Made by a program: the position numbers and the translations under genes. The notes under the pieces are model-generated. The model saw only the letters and a program-made list of their open reading frames with translations. It searched no databases and was not told the DNA's origin. A stretch of 64,000 nt of DNA from Acholeplasma laidlawii (GTDB taxonomy: Bacteria > Bacillota_I > Bacilli_A > Acholeplasmatales > Acholeplasmataceae): NCBI RefSeq assembly GCF_015709225.1, contig NZ_JADNRS010000050.1, positions 19,605 to 83,604 on the forward strand. The letters run 5' to 3'. Shown here in pieces: positions 16,849 through 26,821 of this stretch. Numbering within the stretch: the first letter of the stretch is position 1; each line of letters begins with the position of its first letter.

Positions 16849-18867
16849 ATGAAACAATTTAAAAAAGTTTGGCGTTATATTAGACGCTATAAAAAGTTAT
16901 TAACTATTTCAATCATTAGTATGCTCATTGTTCAAATGCTTGGACTCTTAGCACCACTCATCGTTCGTTCTATTTTAGATGATCAATTAGTAGGGATTAC
17001 AAAACAGTGGTATGAAACAACAGATACCTCGAAAGTGGCATATAAGGGTAATTACTATACTCAAGAATTAAATGATGGTTCACCATTAACCATTGTTATC
17101 GTAAATGGTAAATACCTAGCTATTTTTGATGAAATTGTATCAGGTAACCAACAATTTGTTGCAACTACTGATACAGAAGGACAGTTAACGATTACAACCT
17201 TTGAAGGGGATGAAGTTGTTTATACTGCACAAATCCTAACGGGTGGTGAGGTGAGTAGTTTTTACGCACCTTTTCTACAACCTATCTTCATATTATTAAG
17301 CCTATTAATCCTTAGATATGTATTTCATATATTATTTTTATTTATTCAACGTATTACAACTGCCTACATCACGACAAATGTTGTCAGAGATGCAAGAAAA
17401 GATGCGGTTAGAGCACTTCAAAATATGCCGATGTCCTATTTTGAATACGAACCAGCTGGTAAAATAGCAAACCGTATCATCACGGACGTCAATGGTATGA
17501 TCAATTTATTTTCAACTTTAATGAATTTAGTATTTAACTCATTTTTATCCGTCATCTTTGCATATATAGGAATGTTCTATCTAGACTCAACTCTTGCACT
17601 ATTTACATTTATCTTATTCCCGTTAATCTATATTTGGTTAAAAGTATTTATTAGAAATTTAAATGAGATAGCTCAAAAAGTATCAGAATCAGCTTCCATG
17701 ATTACTGCACAGTTAAATGAAATTATTAATGGTATTAACGTGCTTCAAATCTTTAACTACCAAGAACAAACAGAAAAAGAATTTGAAATCACTTCTAATA
17801 TATTTAGAAGTGAACAACTCAAAGAACAACGACTTCACTTATCGATTGGTTGGAATATGATTCGTCTACTTGGTTTTTTAGTTACTGCATTTATTATTGC
17901 ATATTTTGGATTCCAAAGCCTAACTGTTGGTACCTATGTTATGACTGCAGGTACAATTTATGCATACAATGATTTCTTATCTCGTTTGATGGAACCAGTT
18001 GGTGTGTTATTTAGAGAGTTTGGTAATTTACAACTAGCCCTTGTAAGAACAGATCGCATATTTACGATAATTGATGCTGAACAAGAAGATGATAGTTTTG
18101 AAGAAATTGAAAGATTTAAAGGTAAAATCGAATTTGAAAATATCACCTTTGCATACTCAAAAGATGCCCCTGTATTAAAAAATGTGAGTCTTAATATCGA
18201 AGAAGGTTCTATGGTAGGTATTGTAGGACATACTGGAAGTGGAAAATCAACAATGATGAATCTATTACTAAGATTTTATGACTTTAAAGATGGTGATTCA
18301 GGTAAAATCTATATTGATGATGTAGACATTCAATCTTACTCAAAACGTACCTACAGAAACCATATTGGCATGATTTTACAAGATCCAATGATTTATAAAG
18401 GTACTATAGCAAGTAATGTAAAATTTGGCCAAGATGTAACTGATGAAGAAGTAGAAAACGTACTTCGTGAAATTGGTGGTGGACCAATGATTGATAAATT
18501 ACCAGAAGGTATTCATCAACCACTTTATAGAGGTGGTAGTAATTTATCTGTTGGAGAAAAACAATTAATTAGTTTTGCAAGAGCGGTAATTCATAACCCT
18601 GCTATCTTAATTATGGATGAGGCAACTGCAAATATTGATACTGAAACGGAAAGTCTTATTCAAACAGCCCTTAATAAGGTAAAAGAAGGACGTACAACGA
18701 TTGTAATTGCACATAGATTATCTACAATTAAACATGCAAATAAAATTGTAGTATTAGATAATGGTTTTAAAGTTGAAGAAGGCACACATGATCAATTGCT
18801 TGAACTTGATAAGCAATATGCACACATCTATAAATCACAAATGAACGTTAAAATAGAAAACGTCTAA
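16849..18867 (+). CDS. ABC exporter half-transporter, BmrD-like with extracellular insert
   Basis: 672 residues. TM1 (about 18-40) is separated from TM2 (about 145-170) by roughly 100 hydrophilic residues that should lie outside the cell. This matches the length (673) and the ectodomain reported for B. subtilis BmrD. ATPase motifs: Walker A 'GHTGSGKST', an altered signature 'LSVGEKQ', Walker B 'ILIMDEATANID' with catalytic Glu, switch 'IAHRLSTI'. Together with the partner this leaves one consensus and one degenerate ATP site. It starts 8 bases after the first gene. Confidence 0.88.
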   Translation: MKQFKKVWRYIRRYKKLLTISIISMLIVQMLGLLAPLIVRSILDDQLVGITKQWYETTDTSKVAYKGNYYTQELNDGSPLTIVIVNGKYLAIFDEIVSGNQQFVATTDTEGQLTITTFEGDEVVYTAQILTGGEVSSFYAPFLQPIFILLSLLILRYVFHILFLFIQRITTAYITTNVVRDARKDAVRALQNMPMSYFEYEPAGKIANRIITDVNGMINLFSTLMNLVFNSFLSVIFAYIGMFYLDSTLALFTFILFPLIYIWLKVFIRNLNEIAQKVSESASMITAQLNEIINGINVLQIFNYQEQTEKEFEITSNIFRSEQLKEQRLHLSIGWNMIRLLGFLVTAFIIAYFGFQSLTVGTYVMTAGTIYAYNDFLSRLMEPVGVLFREFGNLQLALVRTDRIFTIIDAEQEDDSFEEIERFKGKIEFENITFAYSKDAPVLKNVSLNIEEGSMVGIVGHTGSGKSTMMNLLLRFYDFKDGDSGKIYIDDVDIQSYSKRTYRNHIGMILQDPMIYKGTIASNVKFGQDVTDEEVENVLREIGGGPMIDKLPEGIHQPLYRGGSNLSVGEKQLISFARAVIHNPAILIMDEATANIDTETESLIQTALNKVKEGRTTIVIAHRLSTIKHANKIVVLDNGFKVEEGTHDQLLELDKQYAHIYKSQMNVKIENV

Positions 18868-18870
18868 TAA

Positions 18871-18927
18871 AAAAATCCTTTTGGTTAAGTCTCAAGTTCG
18901 AGATTAGATGCCAAAAGGATTTTTATT
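18871..18927. terminator. bidirectional terminator between the ABC operon and the minus-strand orphan
   Basis: AAAAATCCTTTTGG (18871-18884) pairs with CCAAAAGGATTTTT (18911-18924). TCTC/GAGA extends the structure inside the loop. Both strands carry T runs after the stem. Confidence 0.85.
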
Positions 18928-18937
18928 TTAAAATTAT

Positions 18938-19579
18938 TTATTCAGTTTCTATTTGACTCGCCGGTGTTAAGTCACCGAGATATGTCTTGAAGTAATGTGT
19001 CACTGTCTCTTCTTGATCGAGTGCTAGTTCAATATGATATACAACTTCTACATATAGATAAGGTGCATCAACGTTAACAAACCATAATGGTGATTGAGGT
19101 AATATGTGGTTAAATGATATTTTTCTATTTGTACCAAATGTATTTGTAAGTGGTATGGTAGTCACTGCAGATTTAGCATTGATCCATTCTGCTTGAACCA
19201 CAAATTTTACAGTTAATTCGTGAATATGCTTACCAGACTTCACTTCTTGACGTGCCTTGAATGTATAGTGACCATTGGTATCATCATAATATTCAGGAAC
19301 TAACATATCCATAAGTTTAATTTGGATAAGTAATTCATCGGTTTCTAAATTAATGATTTCATGATTTGATTCATCTTCGGTTGTGATGAAAGTTGATTGA
19401 AACTGTGATACGTTATTGCCATCAAAATCAACATTTTTATATTTTAGATAATCCCCTAAATATAGTGCGATGACAAATGTGACGGGTATAATGACTATAA
19501 ATGCAAATAGTATGAGTTTTAGTCGATATTTTAATAACCATCTTCCGAATTTAGAATTTGGTGTATGCTTAGGTACCAT
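18938..19579 (-). CDS. membrane-anchored protein of unknown function
   Basis: 213 residues. One N-terminal transmembrane helix follows basic residues (about 19-43, 'LKLILFAFIVIIPVTFVIAL'). The rest is a hydrophilic, probably extracellular domain rich in alternating polar and hydrophobic residues (beta-like), with 'KHIHELTVKFVVQAEWINA' in the middle. I recognise no family. The ATG at 19579 is supported by AAGGAG on the minus strand (near 19590) and a minus-strand TATAAT at 19616-19621. It is the only minus-strand gene in this stretch and is monocistronic. Confidence 0.75.
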   Translation of the reverse strand: MVPKHTPNSKFGRWLLKYRLKLILFAFIVIIPVTFVIALYLGDYLKYKNVDFDGNNVSQFQSTFITTEDESNHEIINLETDELLIQIKLMDMLVPEYYDDTNGHYTFKARQEVKSGKHIHELTVKFVVQAEWINAKSAVTTIPLTNTFGTNRKISFNHILPQSPLWFVNVDAPYLYVEVVYHIELALDQEETVTHYFKTYLGDLTPASQIETE

Positions 19580-19747
19580 ATATGTCTTTCTCCTTATAAC
19601 GTTTACTTAAGTGATATTATACTATAGAAATGTTAGATTTAAAAACATTTATAAGTTTTTCTTAACATCAAAATCTATGAATCGTAATATTTAAAAGTAA
19701 ATGCTCGTTTATGAAAATATTTAATCACTTCTATATCGTGTTTTTCA

Positions 19748-19776
19748 TTGACTATAAAATGAAATCAAGTTATAAT
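19748..19776 (+). promoter_or_regulatory. strong promoter of rny
   Basis: TTGACT (19748-19753), a 17-base spacer and TATAAT (19771-19776), close to the sigma-A consensus. The rest of the 279-base gap (19580-19858) holds the minus-strand promoter of the orphan gene and about 80 bases of 5' UTR with the SD GGAGG at 19843-19847; nothing else was seen. Confidence 0.8.
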
Positions 19777-19858
19777 AAATTAAGTACTTTATGTACGAAA
19801 CTAATTTTTGATTATTATTCAAATAAAAAGTTAAAACTAAATATGGAGGTTTAAAGAG

Positions 19859-21451
19859 ATGTTTGACATAATGTTTAATGTTGACACTCCTGCATTAATT
19901 ACCTTCATTTTGCTAATCGTCGTAGGTGCCCTTGGTGGTGCGTTGGTGGGTTATTTCATTCGTGTAGCTCAACATGAAAAAAGTTTACGCTTGGCTAGAG
20001 AAGAAGCTGAACGTATTATTGAAGACGGAAAAAAAGAAGCTGATAGAACTAAAAGAGAGATGGTTTTTGAAGCTAAACAAGAAATTTTAACGTTACGTAA
20101 AGAATTTGATGAAGATATTAAAGATCGCCGTCAAATCGTCATGAATCTTGAAGAAAAAGCAACTCAACGTGAGAATGCTTTAAACCAAAGATCACAATAT
20201 TTAGATAAACGTGAAATCGGTCTGGACGCTAAAGAAGAAAGACATAACGAACGTAAAGAACAACTTGATATCCAATATAGCAAAGTGGAAGAATTAATAA
20301 AGGAACAAGAGGAGAAACTCAGTTCTATTTCAGCGTTGTCAAGAGAGCAAGCTCGTGAATTGATAATGGCTCAAGTAAGAGATTCTATCTCGAATGAAAT
20401 TGCAGCTTATATTAGAGATGAAGAAGATAATGCAAAATCTATTGCTCAAAATAAGAGTAAAGAGATATTATCACTTGCTATGCAAAAATATGCAGCTGAA
20501 ACTACATCTGAACGTACAGTTACAGTTGTTGAAATACCAAATGAGGACATGAAAGGTCGTATCATTGGTAAAGAAGGAAGAAATATTAGATCACTTGAGG
20601 CTCTCACTGGAGTGGATCTAATTATTGACGATACACCAGAAGCAGTCGTTTTATCTGGTTTTGACCCTGTAAGACGTGAAGTTGCAAAACGTGCTTTAAC
20701 GATACTAGTTCAAGATGGTAGAATCCATCCGGGACGTATTGAAGAAGTTGTTGAACGTGCCAGAACAGAAATTGACATGTTCATCCGCGAAGCTGGTGAA
20801 GAAGCAGTATTTAAAACTGGTGTAGGTAAAGTACATCCAGATATTATTAAACTCTTAGGACGTATGACATTTAGAACATCCTATGGTCAAAACGTATTGA
20901 AACACTCAATTGAAGTAGCCTTCCTAGCAGGAAAATTAGCTGCTGAAATTGGTGAAAATGAAATGCTTGCACGTCGTGCTGGTTTATTCCATGATATTGG
21001 TAAAGCAATTGACCACGAGGTAGAAGGTTCACACGTATCTATCGGTGTTGAACTTATGTCTAGATATAAAGAACCTAAAGAAGTTATTGATGCAATCGCA
21101 TCTCACCATGGTGATAGTGAACCAGAATCAATTATTGCAGTATTAGTTGCAGCAGCTGATGCTTTATCTGCAGCGCGTCCAGGTGCAAGATCTGAATCTA
21201 TGGATTCCTACATGAAACGTTTAACTCAATTAGAAGAAATTTCTAATGATGTTACCGGTGTTGATAAAGCTTATGCTATCCAAGCTGGTCGTGAAGTACG
21301 TGTCATGGTATTACCTGATAAAGTAGATGATTTAGGATTGATTAATATTGCACGCACAATCAAAGAAAAGATTGAAGCACAAATGACATATCCTGGAACC
21401 ATCAAAGTTACAGTTATTCGTGAAAAACGAGCAACGGATGTAGCTAAATAA
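19859..21451 (+). CDS. rny: ribonuclease Y
   Basis: 530 residues. An N-terminal transmembrane anchor (about 11-34) is followed by a long coiled coil (about 40-165), a KH domain ('[20 protein letters not shown]') and an HD domain ('[12 protein letters not shown]', 'ASHHGDSEP'). RNase Y is the membrane-bound endonuclease that initiates mRNA decay in many Gram-positives. All active-site residues I know are present. Followed by ymdB as in Bacillus, but with a terminator between them. Confidence 0.97.
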   Translation: MFDIMFNVDTPALITFILLIVVGALGGALVGYFIRVAQHEKSLRLAREEAERIIEDGKKEADRTKREMVFEAKQEILTLRKEFDEDIKDRRQIVMNLEEKATQRENALNQRSQYLDKREIGLDAKEERHNERKEQLDIQYSKVEELIKEQEEKLSSISALSREQARELIMAQVRDSISNEIAAYIRDEEDNAKSIAQNKSKEILSLAMQKYAAETTSERTVTVVEIPNEDMKGRIIGKEGRNIRSLEALTGVDLIIDDTPEAVVLSGFDPVRREVAKRALTILVQDGRIHPGRIEEVVERARTEIDMFIREAGEEAVFKTGVGKVHPDIIKLLGRMTFRTSYGQNVLKHSIEVAFLAGKLAAEIGENEMLARRAGLFHDIGKAIDHEVEGSHVSIGVELMSRYKEPKEVIDAIASHHGDSEPESIIAVLVAAADALSAARPGARSESMDSYMKRLTQLEEISNDVTGVDKAYAIQAGREVRVMVLPDKVDDLGLINIARTIKEKIEAQMTYPGTIKVTVIREKRATDVAK

Positions 21452-21467
21452 AATAAAGTTTAATGTA

Positions 21468-21490
21468 AAGAGGCAATTTTGCCTCTTTTT
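21468..21490 (+). terminator. rny terminator
   Basis: AAAGAGGCAA-TT-TTGCCTCTTTTT (21468-21490): a 10-bp stem with a T tail, directly upstream of the ymdB -10. Confidence 0.85.
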
Positions 21491-21494
21491 CATA

Positions 21495-21509
21495 TATAAT
21501 AGATGTATG
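21495..21509 (+). promoter_or_regulatory. ymdB promoter placed for a leaderless mRNA
   Basis: TATAAT (21495-21500) lies 6 bases before the ymdB ATG (21507). Normal start-site spacing would put the first transcribed base at or next to the A of ATG. No SD is present. The same layout, almost base for base, occurs at 45895-45909. Confidence 0.6.
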
Positions 21510-22277
21510 AAAATATTATTTATTGGTGATATCTATGGTGATCCTGGTATAGATTACTTATTAGAAAATATCACATACCTAAGACAAACATACCAACCTA
21601 ATTTAATCATAGCAAATGCAGAAAATTCTGCAAATGGACGGGGTATTAATAAAAAGATATATAAAAAGCTTATGCAAGCTGGTATATCACTTTTAACAAT
21701 GGGTAACCATACATGGAAAAACCCTGAACTTAAAACTTTTATTGAAGACAGTAACATTATTCGACCAATTAATGACGGTTCAAATTTAGGTAGTGGTTAC
21801 AAAATTATGAACTATAATGGTCAAAAAGTATTGGTGATCAATGCACTTGGAAAAGCCTTTATGAATGAAGATTATGAACCGCCATTTATAATGGTTAAAG
21901 AAGTTTTGGATAGAGAAATTTATGATTACGCACTGTTAGATTTTCATGCTGAAACGACCTCTGAAAAAATTGCGATGGCATATTTTTTAGATGGTAAAGT
22001 TGATATGATGGTAGGCACACATACACACATTCAAACAAATGATGATCGATTACTTGATAATGGTACACTCTATTTAACAGATGTAGGTATGACAGGTCCA
22101 CTAGAAGGTGTCATTGGTGTTAAAAAAGAAATCATCATCGATAGATTTATTCATGGTCAAAGTAGACCAAATGAAGTAGCACTCGGTAGACGTCAGTTAA
22201 ATGCTTGTTTATTTACTTTAAGTCCTACAAAGAAAATAGAAAAAATACATTTAGAGGAAACTCATAAATTAGTTTAA
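21507..22277 (+). CDS. ymdB: YmdB family metallophosphoesterase
   Basis: 256 residues, TIGR00282 family. Metal ligands are visible in 'FIGDIYGDPGI', 'NAENSANGRGI', 'MGNHTWKN', 'DFHAETTSEK' and 'GTHTHIQTND'. B. subtilis YmdB hydrolyses 2',3'-cyclic nucleotides and affects biofilm gene expression, interacting with RNase Y; the adjacency here is consistent. Start codon ATG at 21507, apparently leaderless. Confidence 0.92.
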   Translation: MKILFIGDIYGDPGIDYLLENITYLRQTYQPNLIIANAENSANGRGINKKIYKKLMQAGISLLTMGNHTWKNPELKTFIEDSNIIRPINDGSNLGSGYKIMNYNGQKVLVINALGKAFMNEDYEPPFIMVKEVLDREIYDYALLDFHAETTSEKIAMAYFLDGKVDMMVGTHTHIQTNDDRLLDNGTLYLTDVGMTGPLEGVIGVKKEIIIDRFIHGQSRPNEVALGRRQLNACLFTLSPTKKIEKIHLEETHKLV

Positions 22278-22292
22278 AGGTTATATTAAGGC

Positions 22293-22332
22293 ATTATTTG
22301 ACTTGTAAGACTTACTCAAATGTTTGTTTTTA
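22293..22332 (+). terminator. probable ymdB terminator
   Basis: ATTTGA (22296-22301) pairs with TCAAAT (22316-22321), with additional GTA/TAC pairing inside, followed by a T-rich run (GTTTGTTTTT). Confidence 0.55.
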
Positions 22333-22344
22333 TAAATTGTTATA

Positions 22345-22380
22345 TGTTATAATTAAACTAGTCTATATGATAAGGGGGAA
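22345..22380 (+). promoter_or_regulatory. extended -10 promoter and SD of the SAP-repeat gene
   Basis: TGT-TATAAT (22345-22353) followed by the purine-rich SD AAGGGGGAA (about 22372-22380) before the ATG at 22387. Confidence 0.55.
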
Positions 22381-22386
22381 TTTTTT

Positions 22387-24273
22387 ATGGCAGTATTCAA
22401 TAAAGAGGGTTTGTTTGTTACAAAAAAAGGGAAATACCAAGTAGATGACTTGGTCACTAAGTTAAGTTTCGTATCAGGAACTTATTTAGTTGATTTTTTA
22501 CAATCTATTGGTTTAACTTTACCGCGTAAATTACGCATGAATGTTTTATTCAAAGTTTTAAAAGAACCTGTTGAGCGTACAATTGAGGAAAGAAAGTCAC
22601 TTGCCGATGAAATGGGTTATAGATTAACATGGTTTAGTAAGTTTACGGATACACAATTAGTAAACTTATTAGAATGGTATAAATCGACATCCTTAGGCAA
22701 TCTTTATCTCACCGGTTTCTGGAGAGATTTTTTAGACTACATCGTTGTTAAAGGTGTATCGGATAGTGATATTGATAGGTTATTTACAGAAGCTGATAAT
22801 GCAATTAAAACCAACAAACGCTCACTTACTCTAGACTTCAATAAAGCTTTAAATGCTGTTTTATATGATGAGAACGGAGAAATTGATGGTGTAACACAAG
22901 CTCAATTTAGACTGGTTACTTATGAAGCAACCACTTTAACTGAGCTAAGAGGTATTGGTGAAAAGTATAACGCACCAATTCCAAAGCGCTTAAAGAAAAA
23001 TGAAATGCTTCAAGTGATTTTGGATAAATTAAAAGAACGCAATGAGCTTACGCCTGAACTTGAAAAGAAATTAAAAACTCAAAATATTATTTTACTTGAA
23101 AGATTTGCTAAAGATCATGACATCAAAGTTTCTACAGAACTTAAAAAAGAAGAGATTATTGAATTTATTCTTTCAAATGCAGAAGAAACTAAGTCGACAT
23201 ATTTCGTACCACAGTCTCAAGAAGTATACGAAAATCTTGATGAACCAGTAGTTAAAAAGGAAGCACCTAAACCAGAAGTTAAAATTGAACCAGTGGTTGA
23301 ACCTAAACCGGTGATTATTGAACCTACTATGACGCCGAATGTTGTCGTAAACTCAGATGTCATTGATTATAGACCTCAACTTGATAAACTAACTGAAGCT
23401 TTTAACAGATTAGCTGAAAGTTTCAAAGATAAAGAATTTAGTGTTAACATTGAAAATTCAATTAAACCTGAATCTGTGGTTGTTCAAGAACCTGTTATTA
23501 GAGAAGAACAAGTCGTTAGACCACAACCAACGAATATGATGGTGAATCAAGAAGCACTTATTCAAGAACTATTAAGAGAAGATGATTCTGACGCACCAGA
23601 ACTTGATTCTGAAAAACCATTTGATATTGATGGTAAGATTATAACCAAAGAATTCAAATACAAACGAGGATTCGGCGTATTTGCAGCATTATTATCATTA
23701 GTTTTTGCAGTATTATTTGCTTGGCTTTACCTACTTTCATTTGGTCTACTTGTTGCACCATTCTTAGTGAAAGCTAACCAAATGGTCAATGATTTAGATG
23801 CTACTATGAAACTAGTAGTTAATTATGGAACCATTGTACTTGCACTAATCAACATATATGCCTTCATTATACTTTTAAGAAAACCTTCTAAGCAGTCACT
23901 TAAAGTCTTAGGATTTATTACACTATTCACAGGGTTTATTATTACAGGATTATTCGTGTTTGCATCTATTGGAACAAAAGTTCAAGTTATAGAACAAAAA
24001 GAAGAAACTGAAATAACTAAATTAACTGAAGCTATAAAGAAAATGAGTCATCCTGATCATAAGCGTAAGGTAAAAAAATCACGTGGGTTCATGTTTGGCT
24101 TATTAGCATTTATTACATTTGTGCTTTTAGTATTTATAGTTTTCTATGGCATTTGGAGATTAGAATTCACTTATGGATATGAAAATATACCATTTATAGG
24201 ACCATTATTAAGAGATTACATCATAGAACCACTATTTGGTTCTGCGCATGATATGTCACAATATTATGTATAA
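22387..24273 (+). CDS. membrane protein with repeated SAP/HeH-like helical motifs, unknown function
   Basis: 628 residues. The N-terminal ~270 residues contain at least three units of the pattern 'hydrophobic helix - short loop with Pro/basic residues - second helix': about 32-62 ('SIGLTLPRKLRMNVLFKVL'), 182-215 ('YNAPIPKRLKKNEMLQVIL') and 233-264 ('KDHDIKVSTELKKEEIIEFI'). These resemble SAP/LEM/HeH nucleic-acid-binding motifs. A Pro/Glu/Val-rich linker (about 275-420) follows, then hydrophobic helices near 430-455, 480-500, 510-535 and 575-600. So a soluble N-terminus is tethered to the membrane. It lies between ymdB and mutS with its own promoter. No family recognised; DNA binding is inference. 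Confidence 0.75.
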   Translation: MAVFNKEGLFVTKKGKYQVDDLVTKLSFVSGTYLVDFLQSIGLTLPRKLRMNVLFKVLKEPVERTIEERKSLADEMGYRLTWFSKFTDTQLVNLLEWYKSTSLGNLYLTGFWRDFLDYIVVKGVSDSDIDRLFTEADNAIKTNKRSLTLDFNKALNAVLYDENGEIDGVTQAQFRLVTYEATTLTELRGIGEKYNAPIPKRLKKNEMLQVILDKLKERNELTPELEKKLKTQNIILLERFAKDHDIKVSTELKKEEIIEFILSNAEETKSTYFVPQSQEVYENLDEPVVKKEAPKPEVKIEPVVEPKPVIIEPTMTPNVVVNSDVIDYRPQLDKLTEAFNRLAESFKDKEFSVNIENSIKPESVVVQEPVIREEQVVRPQPTNMMVNQEALIQELLREDDSDAPELDSEKPFDIDGKIITKEFKYKRGFGVFAALLSLVFAVLFAWLYLLSFGLLVAPFLVKANQMVNDLDATMKLVVNYGTIVLALINIYAFIILLRKPSKQSLKVLGFITLFTGFIITGLFVFASIGTKVQVIEQKEETEITKLTEAIKKMSHPDHKRKVKKSRGFMFGLLAFITFVLLVFIVFYGIWRLEFTYGYENIPFIGPLLRDYIIEPLFGSAHDMSQYYV

Positions 24274-24288
24274 AATAAGGAAGTAAAC

Positions 24289-26814
24289 ATGTCAGATATT
24301 TCTAAATACACACCTATGATGCAACAATACTTAAAAATTAAAGAAGACTACGCAGATGCGATAGTCTTTTTTAGACTTGGTGATTTCTATGAAATGTTTT
24401 TTGATGACGCCATTACTGCATCCAAGGTTTTAGAAATAGCTCTTACAAAAAAAGAAGCTGGTCAAACCGTTCCAATGTGCGGTGTTCCACATCATGCTGC
24501 AAAAGTTTATATTCAAAAACTTATCACTAAAGGCTTTAAAATAGCAATTGTTGAACAAACATCAGAACCTGGTAAGGGTTTAGTTGAACGCGAAGTCGTT
24601 CAACTCATTACTCCAGGTATGATTATTGATGATGATATTCTGCCTAAGAATGAATATAATTTTATTGGATCTGTTTCTTTATCAGAATATGGATATATAT
24701 TAAGTTATGCAGATATTTCAACGGGTGATACATTCATCTTAAATGGTCTAACAAAACAAGCTTTAACGGATGAAGTATCCAATTTAAAACTCAAAGAAAT
24801 TGTTTTAACAAACACTTCGGATACTTACTTGTTAAACTTTTTTAAACAAGAAAATATTTTAGTGTCCATCTATACGAACCAAGAAGTTCAGAATACTAGA
24901 ATTGTAAGAAACTTAAAAGAAAAACATCTTAAAGAAGCAGGTTCTTTATTAATTAATTACTTAGAAAAAGAATCTAAACTTGATTTATCTCACTTGATGC
25001 CGTTTGAAAGTGTCATCATCGATCAGTATATGAGACTTGATTATCAAGTCTTAAATCACTTAGAGTTAACAGAGTCCTTAACAGGTAACATTAATTCTAC
25101 CTTGATTCAGTGGATTGATAAAACATCCACTGCAATGGGTTCTAGATTACTTAGATATGAATTAACACATCCTTTAAAAGATAAAGCATTACTCGAAAAA
25201 AGATATGATTACATTGAAGCATTTACACAATTTGAACCAAGAAATAGACTAGAATCGATATTAGAACAAGTTTATGACTTAAATAGATTAGTGGGACGTG
25301 TTTCAAGTAACCAAACACACGCAAGAGATTTAGTTCAACTTAAAACAACGCTTAGCCTTATTCCAGAGTTTAAAGAAGTTTTATCCTCATTTAATAACCC
25401 ACTTATTGATGAAATGAATGACAAGGTTGATGTTTTTGAAACTTTATTTACATTACTGGATGCATCCATTGAAAACGAACCACCCTTAACGATTAAAGAA
25501 GGTGGCATCATTAAAGATGGATATGATGAAACTTTAGATGAATTTAGAAGTATTGCTAAAAACGGTGATTTATGGCTAGAAAAATTTGAAAAAGAGGAAA
25601 AAGAACGTACCGGAATTAAGAATTTAAAGGTAGGTTATAACCGCGTATTTGGATATTTTATTGAAGTATCCAAAGGTAATATTCCATTTATTCAAGATGA
25701 GTTTGGTTATATTAGAAAACAAACACTAGCTAATGCAGAACGTTATATTACAGAAGATTTAAAAAATGCAGAAAATAAGATTTTATCTTCTAAAGATAGA
25801 GCGGACAAATTAGAGTATGAAATATTTAATCAAATCAAAGAAACTGCTAAAACTTATACTCATGAACTTCAATTACTAAGTCAAATTATTGCCTCAGTTG
25901 ATAAATATATTAGTTTATCAAAAGTAGCAGAAATGTATAAATATGTAAGACCAAAACTCAATCATAACCGGATTGTAGATATAGAAGATGGACGTCACCC
26001 GGTTGTGGAACAGCATGTGGAGTTCATTAAAAACCATATTCACATGAAACCAAGTGAAATATTTATTTTAACTGGTCCAAACATGAGTGGTAAGTCGACA
26101 TATATGCGTATGTTTGCAGTGATAACTGTTATGGCTCAAACGGGTATGTTTGTGCCAGCTACATCTGCAAATCTACCGATATATGATGCAATATTTACAC
26201 GCATTGGTTCAAGTGATGATATTTCAGGTGGTAAGTCTACATTTATGGTTGAAATGGTTGAGGCAAATGATGCACTCACCTATGCAACAGAAAACTCACT
26301 TATTTTATTTGATGAAATAGGAAGAGGTACTGCAACCTATGATGGTCTTGCACTTGCTCAGGCGATGATTGAGTATGTACATACCCAAATCAAAGCTCAA
26401 ATGATGTTTTCAACTCATTATCATGAACTTACTAAATTATCAGAAAAACATGATCTTATAACTAACTTACACGTTAAAGCTATCGAACAAAAAGACCATA
26501 TGGTATTCCTACACCAAGTTGAACTTGGTTCATCTGATAAATCCTATGGTATTCAAGTAGCAGCCCTAGCACATCTACCTGATCCTGTGATTAAACGTGC
26601 GAAATACTTACTTAAAAAGTTAGAAAAAGATGGAAAAGGTATTGACCATAATCTATTTATGTTTGAAGAAAAAGTAGAACTTGGTCAAATTATACCGCAT
26701 GATGTTCAAGATTTATTGAACCACATCAATGACTTGGATATTAATCAAATGACACCGCTTGATGCATTGATTAAATTAAAATATCTACAAAGTTTAAGTA
26801 AAGATAAAAAATAA
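24289..26814 (+). CDS. mutS: DNA mismatch repair protein MutS
   Basis: 841 residues. The mismatch-recognition motif 'GDFYEMFFDDA' (Phe-x-Glu) is intact near the N-terminus. ATPase motifs are 'TGPNMSGKSTYMR' (about 597-609) and 'FDEIGRGTATYDG', with 'STHYHELTKL' following. It recognises mispairs and loads MutL. Followed by mutL 7 bases downstream. Mismatch repair is missing in many mollicutes, so an intact pair is worth recording. Confidence 0.98.
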   Translation: MSDISKYTPMMQQYLKIKEDYADAIVFFRLGDFYEMFFDDAITASKVLEIALTKKEAGQTVPMCGVPHHAAKVYIQKLITKGFKIAIVEQTSEPGKGLVEREVVQLITPGMIIDDDILPKNEYNFIGSVSLSEYGYILSYADISTGDTFILNGLTKQALTDEVSNLKLKEIVLTNTSDTYLLNFFKQENILVSIYTNQEVQNTRIVRNLKEKHLKEAGSLLINYLEKESKLDLSHLMPFESVIIDQYMRLDYQVLNHLELTESLTGNINSTLIQWIDKTSTAMGSRLLRYELTHPLKDKALLEKRYDYIEAFTQFEPRNRLESILEQVYDLNRLVGRVSSNQTHARDLVQLKTTLSLIPEFKEVLSSFNNPLIDEMNDKVDVFETLFTLLDASIENEPPLTIKEGGIIKDGYDETLDEFRSIAKNGDLWLEKFEKEEKERTGIKNLKVGYNRVFGYFIEVSKGNIPFIQDEFGYIRKQTLANAERYITEDLKNAENKILSSKDRADKLEYEIFNQIKETAKTYTHELQLLSQIIASVDKYISLSKVAEMYKYVRPKLNHNRIVDIEDGRHPVVEQHVEFIKNHIHMKPSEIFILTGPNMSGKSTYMRMFAVITVMAQTGMFVPATSANLPIYDAIFTRIGSSDDISGGKSTFMVEMVEANDALTYATENSLILFDEIGRGTATYDGLALAQAMIEYVHTQIKAQMMFSTHYHELTKLSEKHDLITNLHVKAIEQKDHMVFLHQVELGSSDKSYGIQVAALAHLPDPVIKRAKYLLKKLEKDGKGIDHNLFMFEEKVELGQIIPHDVQDLLNHINDLDINQMTPLDALIKLKYLQSLSKDKK

Positions 26815-26821
26815 GGATTTA

